Shown piece after piece: positions 1 through 11,077 of a stretch of 64,000 nt of DNA; the stretch's first letter is position 1; every line of letters starts with the position of its first letter. A program made the translations under genes and the position numbers. The notes under the pieces are model-generated. The model saw only the letters and a program-made list of their open reading frames with translations, ran no database searches and had not been told where the DNA came from. The DNA comes from Roridomyces roridus (taxonomy: Eukaryota > Basidiomycota > Agaricomycetes > Agaricales > Mycenaceae): the NCBI GenBank assembly GCA_029378245.1, contig JARKIF010000117.1, positions 1-64,000 of the forward strand, read 5' to 3'.

Positions 1-105
1 GCGTACCTCGGCCTCGAGCAGCGCCATCACATTCTCAAGTTCCATTCCAGGGTCAATGTCAATACTGAACGTCTGCCCAAGGTCGGTTACAAAGGTGAGT
101 TCCAT
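1..105 (-). CDS. DDI1: DDI1-like ubiquitin receptor/aspartic protease, 5' end only
   Basis: Reads from an ATG at 105-103 toward the window edge as MELTFVTDLGQTFSIDIDPG and then an acidic stretch with the core ENVMALLEAE. This matches the N-terminal ubiquitin-like domain of fungal Ddi1, a shuttle factor that brings ubiquitylated substrates to the proteasome and carries a retroviral-type aspartic protease domain further on. Only about 35 residues are in the window, so the protease and UBA domains are not visible. The last codons (GAG followed by gtacgc at the edge) look like a splice donor. The gene lies 114 bp downstream of the LysRS stop codon on the same strand. The call rests on recognising the Ubl sequence only. 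Confidence 0.72.
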   Translation of the reverse strand, partial: MELTFVTDLGQTFSIDIDPGMELENVMALLEAEVR

Positions 106-218
106 CGCTGCGGTGGTGGGTACAGTGGTGTACGCGAGCTCACGCGATAGAGGTCAAGAACAAAGAGAGATGCCAATCAAGTGTTGTTGTAACGATACAT
201 GTAAAGACTCTATTTTTT

Positions 219-2167
219 TCAAGAAGGGACCACTGTAGGCTCTGCCGACTGAGTCTCCAGGGGCTTCATGGCCGGAAGAGCAGGACTTCTTGATGTCTGG
301 AAAAGACGAATCAACAAGAAGGAAAAGGAAAACGAGAAAAAACACATACTGTTCGAGTCGGGAGGAACATGACGAGACGGTCGATGCCGATTCCCCATCC
401 GCCGGTAGGGGGAAGACCGTGCTCGAGGGCGTCGATGAATGTCTCATCGACGCCCTGGGCCTCTTCGTCGCCCTGATCCTTCTGGCGGACCTGCTCTTCG
501 AAGCGCAGGCGTTGCTCGAACGGATCATTCAACTCTGTGTACGCATTGCAAAACTCCTTCCCGCACATGAACCCCTCGAATCGCTCGCAAAGCCCGGGCC
601 GTGAACGATGCCACTTGGCCAGCGGCGACATCACCTGCGGGTGCCCAACTACACCCCGAGTCAGCCCCATACCCAGTAGAGACCAGAAAACCCACCAATG
701 AACGAGGGCGAGATGCACAACGGCTCAATGAATTCACCAACTAGCTTGTCCAACAGTCGGGCATTTGTCCGGGGCTCACTGCACTCGACATTGCGCTTTC
801 GGAAATTATCAGAGAACGCATCGGTTTGTCGACATTTACACACCTTGGTGCAGAGCTCCCGCAACCATGTGTTGGTCTCTGTAGTGTGCAGTGTCTCTCC
901 GGGAGGGAAAGTAACCCCAAGCTTCTCCTCGAGAGTCGTGATCATGTCATACCGCTTCCAGGGGCGCTTGAAATCAAGGACCAGCTCCCGAGCGCCTTCC
1001 TGGCCCTTGTTCCCATCGGGGTGGTAAGTGACTGTCGTCCCACCTGTGAGGTACTTGACGAGGCCCTCGACCATGGCCTCGGTAATATCCATCACGTCCT
1101 CCATGTCCGCGTAGGCCATGTAAAATTCGCAGATGGTAAACTCGGGGTTGTGAGTGAGATCGATGCCTTCGTTACGGAAGACACGCCCGATCTCGTACAC
1201 CCGGTCAAGCCCGCCCACAACCAACTGCTTGAGGTAGAGCTCCGGCGCTATCCGGAGATAGAGGTCGAGGTCGAGGTCGTTGTGGTGGGTCACGAACGGC
1301 TTGGCAGTCGCACCACCGGCAAGCAGGGAGGTGATGGGTGTTTCGACTTCCATGAAGCCGAGGTCGTCCAAGAATCGACGAATATAGTTCAAAATCTTGC
1401 TACGCGTGACGAAGAGGCGGCGGGTGTTGTCGCTGAGAATCAGATCGAGGTAGCGCTTGCGGTAGCGCGTCTCCTGATCCTTCAAGCCAAAGTGGGAAGA
1501 CGGTAGTTGGTGCAAATTGGGGGAAAGAAGGGTCACCGACGAAGCGGCGATAGTGAGCTCGCCGAGCTTGGTACGCGACGGGACACCTGTTACCCCAACG
1601 ATGTCTCCTCGCTTGAAGATTTCGTGGGTGGCAGCAAAAGTGGAGGGATCAGCGGAATCCTGTTGGCTGGCCATGATCTGGACCTTTTTCCCTTCACCGT
1701 GGAGGTCATAGAAAATGAGCTTGGAGCTGCTGGAGCGGACGTTGTGGACACGACCAGCCAGAGATTCCGTGATATTTTCCAACTTGGCCCCAGGTGCGAT
1801 CTTGCCCTCTGGCCCGTATGTATCAATGTAGGAAGTAATTGAACGAGTCACATGGAACTTGTGGGGATAAGGATTGGGGTTTTGAGTCTCCTTGAGTTGT
1901 CGAATTTGACGCGATCGGAGTTCGTAGTATTGCTGAATGGAAAATGTCAGGATCGAGATCGTGTTGAAGAGCAGGGAAAGGCACATTGGGATTCAGATCA
2001 TCGTCCGACTGCCTGGCCGCTCTGGCAGGGCCGGCCTCTGGCGGCGGCGCCTTTGCAGCCTTTGCAGCGTCCTTTGAGCGCTGCTTTTCGCGACGCTTGA
2101 GCTCCGTCTTGGAAATCATTTCGCCCGTGACGGGGTCCTTGTGGGTGCCGGCCGATTCAGTAGTCAT
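219..2167 (-). CDS. KRS1: Lysyl-tRNA synthetase, class II, cytosolic type
   Basis: Charges tRNA-Lys with lysine in the cytosol. From the ATG at 2167 the protein starts [20 protein letters not shown] with a Lys/Arg-rich N-terminal helix. The OB-fold anticodon domain follows ([32 protein letters not shown]), then the class II core: motif 1 ([10 protein letters not shown]), motif 2 ([20 protein letters not shown], with the ERxxRNE-type arginine) and motif 3 ([11 protein letters not shown]). Introns lie at 1933-1984, 649-695 and 297-349. The frame stays open upstream to a second Met at 2248, adding 27 Arg-rich residues that look like a mitochondrial presequence. After motif 3 the conserved TDSNNIKEVLLFP-type stretch is read as [12 protein letters not shown] because three single bases appear to be missing within about 100 bp. 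The shifts sum to three, so the frame returns to normal at AMKP and ends at TGA 221-219. Confidence 0.93.
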
Positions 2168-2510
2168 GGTACGGTGAAAAGACGCGTGGAAATGCAGGCG
2201 ATTTGGACGAAATGGGCGGATTGTGGAGGAGAAAACAAGTCGAAGCATTCAATTTGAGTCACACTTTTCTTGTGGGTAATCACGTGTATGTCGCTTACCT
2301 CACTCTGTGTCTGATGGCAAGGTCGCGTCCATATCGACCACCCCGGAGATACTGTACCATTTCGACCGTAAGTTCAGTCACAGGTCACAGCCAACTTTTT
2401 TTGATGTGTGCAAAAATCACCATAATTCAAAAGAAAATTTTTCGGCCTTCTCGGTCGAGAAATTACATAATTTTGATGAACCTACGGTCGAAATGGTACA
2501 GTACTAAAGC
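2168..2510. promoter_or_regulatory. Divergent promoter between LysRS and REV1
   Basis: This 343 bp gap separates two head-to-head genes. A CACGTG palindrome (E-box/bHLH type) sits at 2281-2286. The REV1-proximal half is the TIR element at 2352-2501, leaving only seven bases (2504-2510) between its right TA and the REV1 ATG. If the longer LysRS start at 2248 is used, the gap shrinks to 262 bp. The promoter function is inferred from the divergent gene layout. Confidence 0.5.
2352..2501. mobile_element. 150 bp Stowaway-like MITE with TA target duplication
   Basis: The ends are inverted repeats of CTGTACCATTTCGACCGTA, perfect over 19 bp and continuing with one mismatch for about 5 bp more. Both ends are flanked by TA (2350-2351 and 2502-2503), the target duplication of Tc1/mariner-type elements. 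The interior is AT-rich and non-coding. No transposase is present, so it is non-autonomous. It forms the proximal promoter or 5'UTR of REV1. Confidence 0.8.
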
Positions 2511-5500
2511 ATGGCGGCGTCCAACAGCCAATCCTCGGACTACTTTGAAGATGAGGACCCCGCGTTCCTCGAGGCACTCAATCAAGCAGCGCTCCCCGGA
2601 GACGTAGCGATAAACTCCGAAGACGACGATGAAGAGCCACCACTGGCACAACCTTCCCTGAAGCGTCCCTATGCTCAGGACGAAACGATTTATGGGCCCG
2701 CTCACTTTGATGGCTTTGGAGAATATGGAAGACGGAAGCGCGCCAAATTGCAGATCCAAAATTCAGACACCGTCGCGTCGGGCACAAAGAGCGATATGTT
2801 CAAGGGGCTTGCAGTCTATGTGCGCCGTTTTCCATTTATTCCTCTGTTACTCAATCGTATCAAGATTAATGGATATACCGAACCCTCCGTGCAAGAGCTG
2901 AAGGAGCTCCTGGTCCAAAATGGTGGCATTTATCAACCATATTTAGACAGAAAATCCGCCGTGTGCGTCCGTACTTGTCTGTGTGGTACCCATTGTTCAT
3001 GTGCTCCCCATAGAACACATATCGTTACTTGTGTCTTGACCGAAGCCAAAACGCGCGAATTCAAGAATATGAAGGTCGTCTTTCCTACATGGCTCACGGA
3101 GAGCGCCAAGGCTGGCGAACTCCTCTCCTGGAGGGACTTTCAGTTTGTTCAAAGCCTGGCTCCCAAAGCACAGGCCCCCCTGCCTTCAGGGACACCCCGA
3201 TACGCCGCCGAATCATCAAACCAGAATGCACAACGCGCTATGGCCAATCCTGGCTGGCGCGCCGCACATACCTCGGTAGCTCCGGGCTTTGTCAAAGACT
3301 ACTTCGAGCACTCCCGCCTACATTTCATGTCCGCGATCAAGGCGGAGCTGGTGCAGCTTGTCAAGCAGGCCCAGACAATTGCCGAGGAAAAGCTCGCACA
3401 GCAGGAGGACACTTCAATGGTGCTCCTCAAGTCGCCGGGTAAGGGCAAGGGACGGGCAGATGAGGAGCGTGTCATCATGCATTGCGACTTTGACTGCTTC
3501 TTCGTCTCCGTGGGTCTCGTCAGCCGCCCAGAACTCCGTGGCAAGCCCGTTGTTGTCTGTCACTCGCAAGGCAATCAAGGCGGTGGCAGCAGCACCAGCG
3601 AAGTTGCCTGCGCAAGCTACGAGGCTCGCAATTTCGGGGTCAAGAATGGTATGAGGTCAGCGGACTTTCTCTGTTTCCGGCTATATACCAACGTTTGATA
3701 GTTTGCAGCAGGCTCGGAAGCTGTGCCCTCAAGTCTGTACAATGCCTTATGAATTCGACAGGTGATTGAATTGCCATTTCTTGCAAGTCTCTTATCGTTC
3801 TTGCAAGATACAAAAAAGCTTCCCTCGAATTTTACACGATCCTCATGTCTCTTGCCGACGCAGTCGAGGCTGTGTCGCTAGATGAAGCTCTCCTCGACGT
3901 CACCAAAGCCGTCGCTCGATTTGAGTCCCAGATTGATGATGCAGAAGACCCTGCGAAAGCCTTCGCTGAGAGCATCCGCGCGCAGGTTAGAGAAGCCACC
4001 TCATGTCAAAGTGGGTTTTATTCATTCATCCACTTCCGCCATTGACGACTCGTAGTCAGCATCGGTATATCATACAATATTCTTCTCGCCAGACTTGCCA
4101 CTCGCCGAGCCAAACCTGCAGGTGCAGCTCGTATCTCCCCGGCGGACGTTTCCGAGCTCATGGCGACTCTTGACATTACCGATCTGTGGGGGTTCGCCAG
4201 CTCGTCTCGGGACAAAGCGCGAGACAAGCTGGGCAGCTCGGCCCTCAGCATCATCGCAACCAAGAGCCGTGCGTCGCTCTGCGATGCGCTAGGGCCCAAA
4301 ACCGGGGAGAAGTTGTACGATGCAGTCCGCGGGATTGATCATACGGTACTACGGTCGGATAAGGAACGCAAATCTGTTTCGGCTGAGACGAACGTGCGTT
4401 CTGCGACTCTTTTCTTCAATCATATACTGATTCTTGCGACGGCAGTATGGGATCCGCTTCAACTCGAATGACCAGGTGCGGTCATACTTGCAGCAACTAG
4501 CTGCCAATGTGAAGCAGCGGTTGAAGGAAGTCAAGACGTTGGGACGGCAGATCACGCTCAAGATCATGAAGGTATAGTCGTCTGAACTATAATGTGAATT
4601 ATATACCTGATAGCCATGAATGAAAAGCGTCACCCTGAGGCACCTGTGGAAGGGCCAAAGGTAAGTATTGTGCTTCAACCTGAACACTGTTGATTCAACT
4701 TTCTACAGTTTCTTGGACATGGGCGATGCGAGGTTTTCAACAAATCCCGGCCTCTTGACCGAGCCACCAGCGATTCTGATATCATCGCGGAACGAGCCTG
4801 GGATATGCTTAAATCATTCAATTTTGATCCCACAGAGCTGCGCGGAATCGGCATCCATATAACTAAACTGGAGTCAATCGATGGCCCAACCGATCCGAAG
4901 CAAGCCAAACTCGCTTTCGATGCTGCTCCTCGAGTTCCTTCTGCAAGAGCCTCCGTCGCTGCATCGGCCATCGAAGAGGTTGACCCAGATGTGCTCGCTG
5001 CGCTGCCAGCTGACGTGCGACAAGAGTTGGAGCAAGAATGGCGTCGGTCAGAGTCACCTTTCCCAGGCAAGCCTCCTGCCCCTGCTGTACAACGTGGCAG
5101 TGGTCCGGCCAGCGCCCCGCAAGGTGTATTTCCACAACGCCAACCTACTCGTATGCAGCAGTCGGGTCTGAAGCTTGGTGCACGCAGCGCTGGCTATGTG
5201 ATTGACAAGAAGTCTCTGCATCCCAACCGCCCGCCGAATGCATTCTTGAGGCCCACGGACGCGGATTTGAGGAGTCTGGATATCGATCCGGAGGTGTATG
5301 CGATGCTGCCGCAATCTGTGCAGCGTGAGCAGCTTACCCGAGCAAGGCTGACCAAGGCGGGTGGGGTGCCAGAGGTGTCGGGCGAGCGGTTGGTGCTCAA
5401 GCCCAAGAAGTATCTACCTCCACCAGATCTGTTCCGTCAGCCGCCCCCATACGCAAAGTATCCAGATCCGCCAAAGTTGCGTCAACGTACAGCCGACAAG

Positions 5501-5851
5501 GTGTTATTCTTCACTGAGGCGGACGACGTCCAGGGTATCATGCAGACCTGGGTGCAAGCCTTCAGAAAATTTCCGCCGAATGAAAAAGATATAGAGTTCT
5601 TTGCAAAGTTCTTGGTGCAGTCTGTGGACAGCAAAATGTCAACTGATACGGGAGTGGAGCGGGCGGTGTCGATCGTCAAGTGGTGGCTCGTCTTGTTGAG
5701 GAGGTATTGGGGTGACTATGAGCATTTTGACCAGCCGGAGGAGGAGGACGCAAGGGTCGCAATGGCGTGGTGGAGAGCCTTTCGCAGTGTCAAGGACCGA
5801 CTTGACGTGGTAGCTTGCAAGAAATTTGGGGGAAGATTGTGCATTCGTTGA
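2511..5851 (+). CDS. REV1: DNA repair protein REV1 (translesion deoxycytidyl transferase)
   Basis: Y-family polymerase that inserts dCMP opposite abasic and bulky lesions and scaffolds pol zeta. Nine exons can be joined. An acidic N-terminus is followed by a BRCT domain (ELKELLVQNGGIYQPYLD; HIVTCVLTEAKTREFKNMKV; FPTWLTES). The palm carries the first metal-binding motif VIMHCDFDCFFVSV and the second SLDEALLDVT. The fingers/thumb/little-finger region follows (SIGISYNILLARLATR; KTLGRQITLKIMK; RHPEAPVEGPKFLGHG). Ubiquitin-binding-like segments are at ELRGIGIHITKLE and at EVDPDVLAALPADVRQELEQ and SLDIDPEVYAMLPQSVQRE. The C-terminal polymerase-recruiting domain ends at KKFGGRLCIR. Introns are near 2820-2864, 2963-3013, 3657-3696, 3762-3806, 4012-4056, 4395-4446, 4573-4638 and 4672-4708. 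No frame break is seen, so the gene looks functional. Confidence 0.95.
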
Positions 5852-5891
5852 AATGTGCTTCCGTATTAATCGATGTACAATATGCTCTTCC

Positions 5892-7160
5892 TCAAAATAT
5901 GGGTATAAAGTCCTGCATCCTGTCCCTCGCATCCTGAGCGATACACTCGGCAATCCACGTCAAGTTTCGGATCTCCTGCTCCTTCAGTTTCATGTAGCTG
6001 TAAAAAACGCCGTACTGGAACTGCTGCAGGAAAGCCTGCTTGTTGAGGTGCACCTCGGTGGTGAAAAAACGATCCTCCAGTTGCGAGGCGGCACCCATCT
6101 CATTCTCCCCGCCGTTGGCACTCGCAGTAGAGTCGGTGAAGAAGGATCGGTATTCCGACACGTTCTCGCAGACCAATCGAACCTGCTCGATTTCGTCCGC
6201 CTTGGCCAGCTGGTTGTTTCCTTCGGGAAAGAGGCGCCCAATGGCGGGGAAGAGCTTGGCACGTTGGTCTTTCGTGAGTTCGGTATTAAACGAGTTGATG
6301 GTGATGTTGACCGTCCGTCTGTCCGCCTCAAAGTCGAGGATTTTGTGCATGACATCGGAAGTTGGCGCGCCAAGGGTTGTACAAAAGTGGTAGAAATCCT
6401 CGAGGTATGCTTTGTAGACGGTGTTACGAATGATTTCAATATTGAGGTCGTCGAGATCCGACGCGGAGAGGCAGCCACGGAAATAGGGAGCTGGAAACGA
6501 TGAGATGGATAGTTGGGAGGTAGGTGGAACGGACCGAGGGGTGTCTCCACCAGCACGCTTTGGTACAGTTCCTCGACATTGGTGGCGACACACAGGGCCG
6601 GCATCGTGTCAAACACGCCGAGCGGATGACAGCGCTCAAGCAGCTCGTGCGTATCTCGCTCGTGCAGAGTCCCAGTGATCAAAAGAACGACATTGTCAAT
6701 CATATATGCGTAGCTAATCCGGCCCAGTGAGACGGACGAAACCCGTGTAGAGACCAAAAACACACGTTATATAGTCAAGGAACTTGCTCAGCGGCTCGAC
6801 TGCGTTGCTCCTGATGTAATTGAACTGGTCCACGAGGATCTGGGTCGCCTTGTCGGCAATGGTAGCAGTGGATATTGGTAGGGGCTCGTTTGCAAGGAAG
6901 TTTCCGTAGTCGGTGGCGGATAATTGGGTCCGGAAATCTGGCATATATTCAAGCCTAGAGAACGGCTATGTTAGGTGGACGCGCCTTCCAGAGTCTCGCA
7001 TTGCGAGAGGTTGGCATAATGGCTCTGTGTCAAAATTCCCGCTTTATAGCCCCGCACTATAGCTTCGAGGAAGCCACTGTCGACCTGTTTCCAATGCCCG
7101 GGTGAGGGAGGTGAGAATTGAACGGAGAACGGCGCGTACATTGAAAAGCAGGGCCTCCAT
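5892..7160 (-). CDS. VMA6: V-type proton ATPase subunit d
   Basis: Central-stalk subunit that couples the V1 rotor to the V0 c-ring in vacuolar and endosomal membranes. The protein starts MEALLFN, then [89 protein letters not shown], and ends RMQDFIPIF. All are highly conserved in fungal Vma6, and the length fits the roughly 350-residue family. The first exon is only 21 coding bases. GT-AG introns include one right after codon 7, 6714-6765 and one near 6492-6536. One intron near 6954-7000 can only be spliced in frame with a GC donor (GAAG|gcgcgt...ccag|AT). No frame disruption is seen. The gene is convergent with REV1 (40 bp between stop codons) and divergent from the CHY gene. Confidence 0.95.
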
Positions 7161-7230
7161 GGTGGTATTGAGCAGAGAGGGCCGTGACAGTGATGCGTTG
7201 GCTTCCTTCAAGTTTCTTGTTCCTACAGTC
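7161..7230. promoter_or_regulatory. 70 bp bidirectional promoter, VMA6 / CHY zinc-finger gene
   Basis: Only 70 bases separate the two divergent start codons, so both genes must share promoter elements, or each must draw on sequence inside its neighbour. No TATA-like box or recognisable factor site stands out. The function is inferred from gene layout alone. Confidence 0.45.
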
Positions 7231-7738
7231 ATGTGGTCGGTCGCATCGCTAGTCGTCCGTCTAGTTTGCTTCAACTATGCAGTAAGCACATCCTGAACGC
7301 GCAAGTTTCGATACGTGCACCGTGCTGCAAGCTCTGGTATGACTGCGCAGAGTGCCACGCCGAGGCACAGACACACTCGCTGGCCAAGACTGCGGAAATG
7401 ATCTTCCTGTGTAAAAAGTGCAAGAAAGCTTTCAGGAAGGACATGACTGTCTACGAGGAGAGCGATGAATTTTGTCCCCACTGTGATAACCATTATGTCT
7501 GTCCTTCCCGCCGTCCTTTGATGCTCCAGCTTATACAGTTCAGGTCCTGGATGCCAAGACGCCTCAGGCCGTGGTGCAGGTCGAGGGGGAAGACATCCGG
7601 GTGGATGCACGGTACGTCTGCCGCCGTCGTTTACGTTCATCTCTAAAGAATCTCTCAAGAATGATCAAGGATGACCGTATCCAGGCGCAAAATAAGACTA
7701 CCATTGACGATGATGATTTCGCAGATATATTGGGTTAA
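7231..7738 (+). CDS. Small CHY-type zinc-finger protein
   Basis: A protein of about 100 residues packed with paired cysteines: MCKHILN, then APCCKLWYDCAECHAE, FLCKKCKKAFRKD and EFCPHCDNHY, ending QVEGEDIRVDAR and an acidic tail DDDDFADILG. This is the fungal CHY zinc-finger family, related to yeast Hot13, which acts in the mitochondrial intermembrane space; the exact function of this short form is not established. The start is set by splicing: ATGTG at 7231-7235 is a 5 nt coding exon joined across a 47 nt intron (7236-7282) to TAAGCAC, giving MCKHILN exactly. Further introns are near 7498-7552 and 7611-7660. The frame is intact. Confidence 0.82.
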
Positions 7739-7987
7739 TGCTATTGTTTCATTCTACCGAACCTGCGCTGTGAACTCCAGATCGACGCGACTGCTTTGTG
7801 CATTATATCTTCTCTCCATCCTCTTCGGCAATGGCTATCCTTTCCGCCGCGCGGACTGTATACCGACCCGAAGGCGTCTCGGAAATGATGTTTCGCACGT
7901 TCTGACCATAGCGCCATTGAGGGTTATATGACGGAATCTCGAGGTCAAAACAGTAAACTTGTCACTTCGCTGTCTTTCTTCCGCCCC

Positions 7988-10365
7988 ATGTCCGAGTCCA
8001 AGAACGACCCTCTGTCTTCCAAGGAATCGCAAGCCGTCTTCGATGCATTCGATACTCCTGAGGATAGGAAACTTGTCAGAAAGATTGACTTGCGGTGAGG
8101 AGAGCCCGCCCAGCACACGCCGGATCACATTAAACCTCTTTATCCCAGACTCCTCCCCGTCTTGACTCTTCTCTATCTTTTGAGTTTTCTGGACCGGTGA
8201 GAGCATTTCCTCTTCCTCGAGAGAGAGAATTGAGTCGATCCCGTTTGGCCAGCACCAATATAGGAAATGCCAAGTGAGCGAGTCTGAAACTGCTTCCAGT
8301 TGATGATAGATGGTTCTTAGGATTTTGGGGCTGACCACGGTAAGTTCAACCCATTGCTTACCGATTCACACTGAGCGGCTGTGAAGGACCTGCATGTTGC
8401 AGCGCCTGTGAGCATAGAGTTTCTTCCCAAGATGGATTCCCGAGACTCTTTCAGAATTATAACACGGCACTCAGCATTTACTTCGTGGCCTACGTAATTT
8501 TCGAGGTCCCTGCTAATGTACGTTTCATGCCCTGTTATATATCCCAAATAATCGAAACACACTGCGCTAGATCATGTGCGAACCGACTTTCTCCAATTTT
8601 CAGTGTTAACGACCCACCAGTTTAAAGCGGTTCACCCCTCAACTCTGGCTTCCAACGCTCACTTTGGTCTGGGGCATCGCTAGCTTGGCCCAAGGGCTGG
8701 TCAAAAACCAGGCGGGCCTCTTCGGAATTCGCTTCCGTTAGCTCGCTTGCTTGACACACTGTCCGCTTTTTACTGATATTCACATAGTACTGGGTGCTAC
8801 GGAAGCAGGTACGTGTACCGTGATGTCTTCCGTGTTCCAGCTCACTGATAACACACTCAAGGGTTATTCCCTGGTGTGATCTTTCTTTTCTCCGTGTATT
8901 ACCGCCGGTGGGTCCATGAACATTTCAAAAGTATCATTTTTTGAGCACATCTAGGCATGAGCGCAGTTACCGAGTGGCCATTTTCTTTGGAGGTGCCGCA
9001 TTAGCTGGTGCTTTTGGAGGTATGGAGGTGTATTCATATTGCTGTCCTGTCTCATTCCGTGGGTCAGGGATCCTTGCATATGCTATCGGAAAGATGGATG
9101 GAGTAGGAGGCCGTAAAGGATGGGAATGGTGAGTAGCTTTGCCTTAATTGGCGGAATACTGCAACCGCTTCACAGGATATTCATACTAGAAGGCGTTAGT
9201 ACCGCTGACCTTGTTTGTCTCTAAACTGATGTTACTTTGCAAGGCCCTCACAGTTGCAGTATCACTGTGAGTAAACAGATATTGGTAACTCATTTATGAG
9301 CTTCTTTTGACATGTTGTAGTCTGGCGTACTTGATCGTCCCAACCTGGTCTCACGAAGCAACATTTGTTAGTCCTCTACGTACTTTAACCACTTCTCTAA
9401 ACCCTTATTTGTAGCTCACGGAAAGAGAGCGCACTCGCCTGTTGGAGCGCCTGAATGCCGACTCTGATGCTGGTCGCCAGGAGGCATTTGAATGGTTCTT
9501 TGTCCGCCAGGCTCTTACAGACCATCTTGTCTGGGCCTATGCACTTTTGTTTCATGGGTTCGCCTTCGTGCTCTATTCATTGAGTTTATTTTTGGTGAGT
9601 GCATTTGAGGACTTTGAATTGATTTCACAACTTGACTCGGAGTTCAGCCCACTATTATTTCCGGACTTGGGTTTGCCAATTGGGAGGCACAGCTGTAAGC
9701 CAATGCTATGTATATGGGTAGCTTCTTGCTAACAATAAACAGTATGACTGTTCCTCCCAATGCACTTGCAGCACTGTCCATTTGGTGCACTGTCTGGCTT
9801 TCATCCCGCTACAACTACAGGGCCCCCTTCATTATTGGTGCTGCATTTGTTGCCATTATTGGCTACATCATACTGCTGACAGGCCCCACCATTGCCTCTC
9901 AATATGTTGGAGTGCATTTTGCTGCTGCTGGGGTTTATACTGGTAATGCCCTGCTCTTGAGGTCAGTCAGTCTATATTATGATTTTTCATTTCAATGACA
10001 GCAATTACAGCTGGCCAGGTGAAAATGTATCTGGACAAACCAAAAGAGCTGTCAGTGTTGCATTCCAGATAACACTTGGGGATATGGGTGCCATAGCAGG
10101 GTGCGGAGCCAATCTCTTGAATCTCACATCAACTCATTCTCAGTATAGAGTCCTCATCTACCGCCCCGAATTTGCAGCACATTTGTACCGAAAAGGGAAC
10201 ATCATATCTATTGGATACCTCTTGTTTGCGGTGGTTGTTACCACATATTTGTGGGTTTGGATGGCGGCTGAGAACAGGAGGAGAGATAAGATTGTAGCTG
10301 AAGATCTGGAGGGGGATGAATATCGCCTCGGTGATCATAGTGTTCGGTGGAGATATGTCCTCTGA
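7988..10365 (+). CDS. MFS transporter, allantoate permease (Dal5/ACS) family
   Basis: Plasma-membrane symporter of the anion:cation symporter family; members move allantoate, nicotinate, pantothenate and similar small anions, and the substrate cannot be told here. About 13 short exons splice to: MSESKNDPLSSKESQAVFDA, RKIDLRLLPVLTLLYLLSFL, DRTNIGNAKILGLTTDLHV (the family's DRxNIGNA motif), YNTALSIYFVAYVIFEVPAN, LKRFTPQLWLPTLTLVWGIA, LGATEAGLFPGVIF, ERSYRVAIFFGGAALAGAFG, WIFILEGALTV, NALAALSIWCTVWLSSRYNY, and a cytoplasmic tail ending RWRYVL. Length and about 12 membrane segments fit the family. At about 8620 the exon starting TTAAAG cannot be joined in phase to the exon ending PAN by any visible AG, so one base may be missing or extra there. 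The other junctions read cleanly. Confidence 0.88.
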
Positions 10366-10820
10366 GTATTTTCAATACACCCGTGCTATAAGTAGGTTTG
10401 ATTGTGGACCTGCGGAATTGATGGCAGAATGATGGCAGAAACCTTACACCACAATTCCATTCACAGCAATCCCTGAGTACTCATGCATGCATTTTGGGCT
10501 CAGATGATTGAATATTGCTTTCTCCTTCCTGATTTTCCAAATTACAGCTGAATGAAAACGATAGACACAGACTGATCTCGCGTTCACATTTGGGCTGAGC
10601 ACAGCCTGTGCCCAAACAAGTCTTTTTTTAACAACACCCATTTCCGCCAGCGCCGGTTCCACAAAATAAGCTTTTTCATTCGTTTTTCATGACGACTCTG
10701 TACTGGTGGGGTGCCTTGGAGCTCAGGACAACATATAATGAAGCCAACCCAGTAATTTCTCCCCAAAATGAACTACCAGAACGGACACCCATACCATTTC
10801 AACTACAGCCTCCCCTTGGC
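10366..10820. other. Intergenic, nothing recognised
   Basis: Downstream region of the MFS gene. It contains no ORF with recognisable content, no clear repeat and no RNA gene. It ends where the GGGGGGAA-type transposon end begins. Confidence 0.4.
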
Positions 10821-10985
10821 ACAGGGGGGAAGGCATCTTTTCCGCGGCGCGGAAATACATTATTTCCGCAACATTTACTCAGTATTTCCGCCAACATTTA
10901 CGAGCTGCGGAAATAATATATTTTCCGCAACTTCTATCAAAATTGATCCCAATTTCCTCATTATTTCCGCGGCTACGTCATGACA
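10821..10985 (+). mobile_element. Partial copy of the ACAGGGGGGAA / TTTCCGC element (left end only)
   Basis: Starts ACAGGGGGGAAGGCATC and then repeats TTTCCGC / GCGGAAA motifs, the same end structure as the complete copy at 17491-17744. No matching right end (TTCCCCCCTGT) is found nearby, so it is truncated or strongly diverged. Confidence 0.55.
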
Positions 10986-11077
10986 TCGGCAAAAAATTTC
11001 CATATCAGGAAATCATTCTCAATAGCCTTCTTGGGAGTTTGGGTTTTGCAGGACCCCATACACCGTGTCTAACTGTG

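Noticed and set aside
7835..8338. 167-residue minus-strand ORF
   Set aside because: It is the antisense of the MFS transporter's first exons and introns; the plus-strand splice pattern gives a clear family match.
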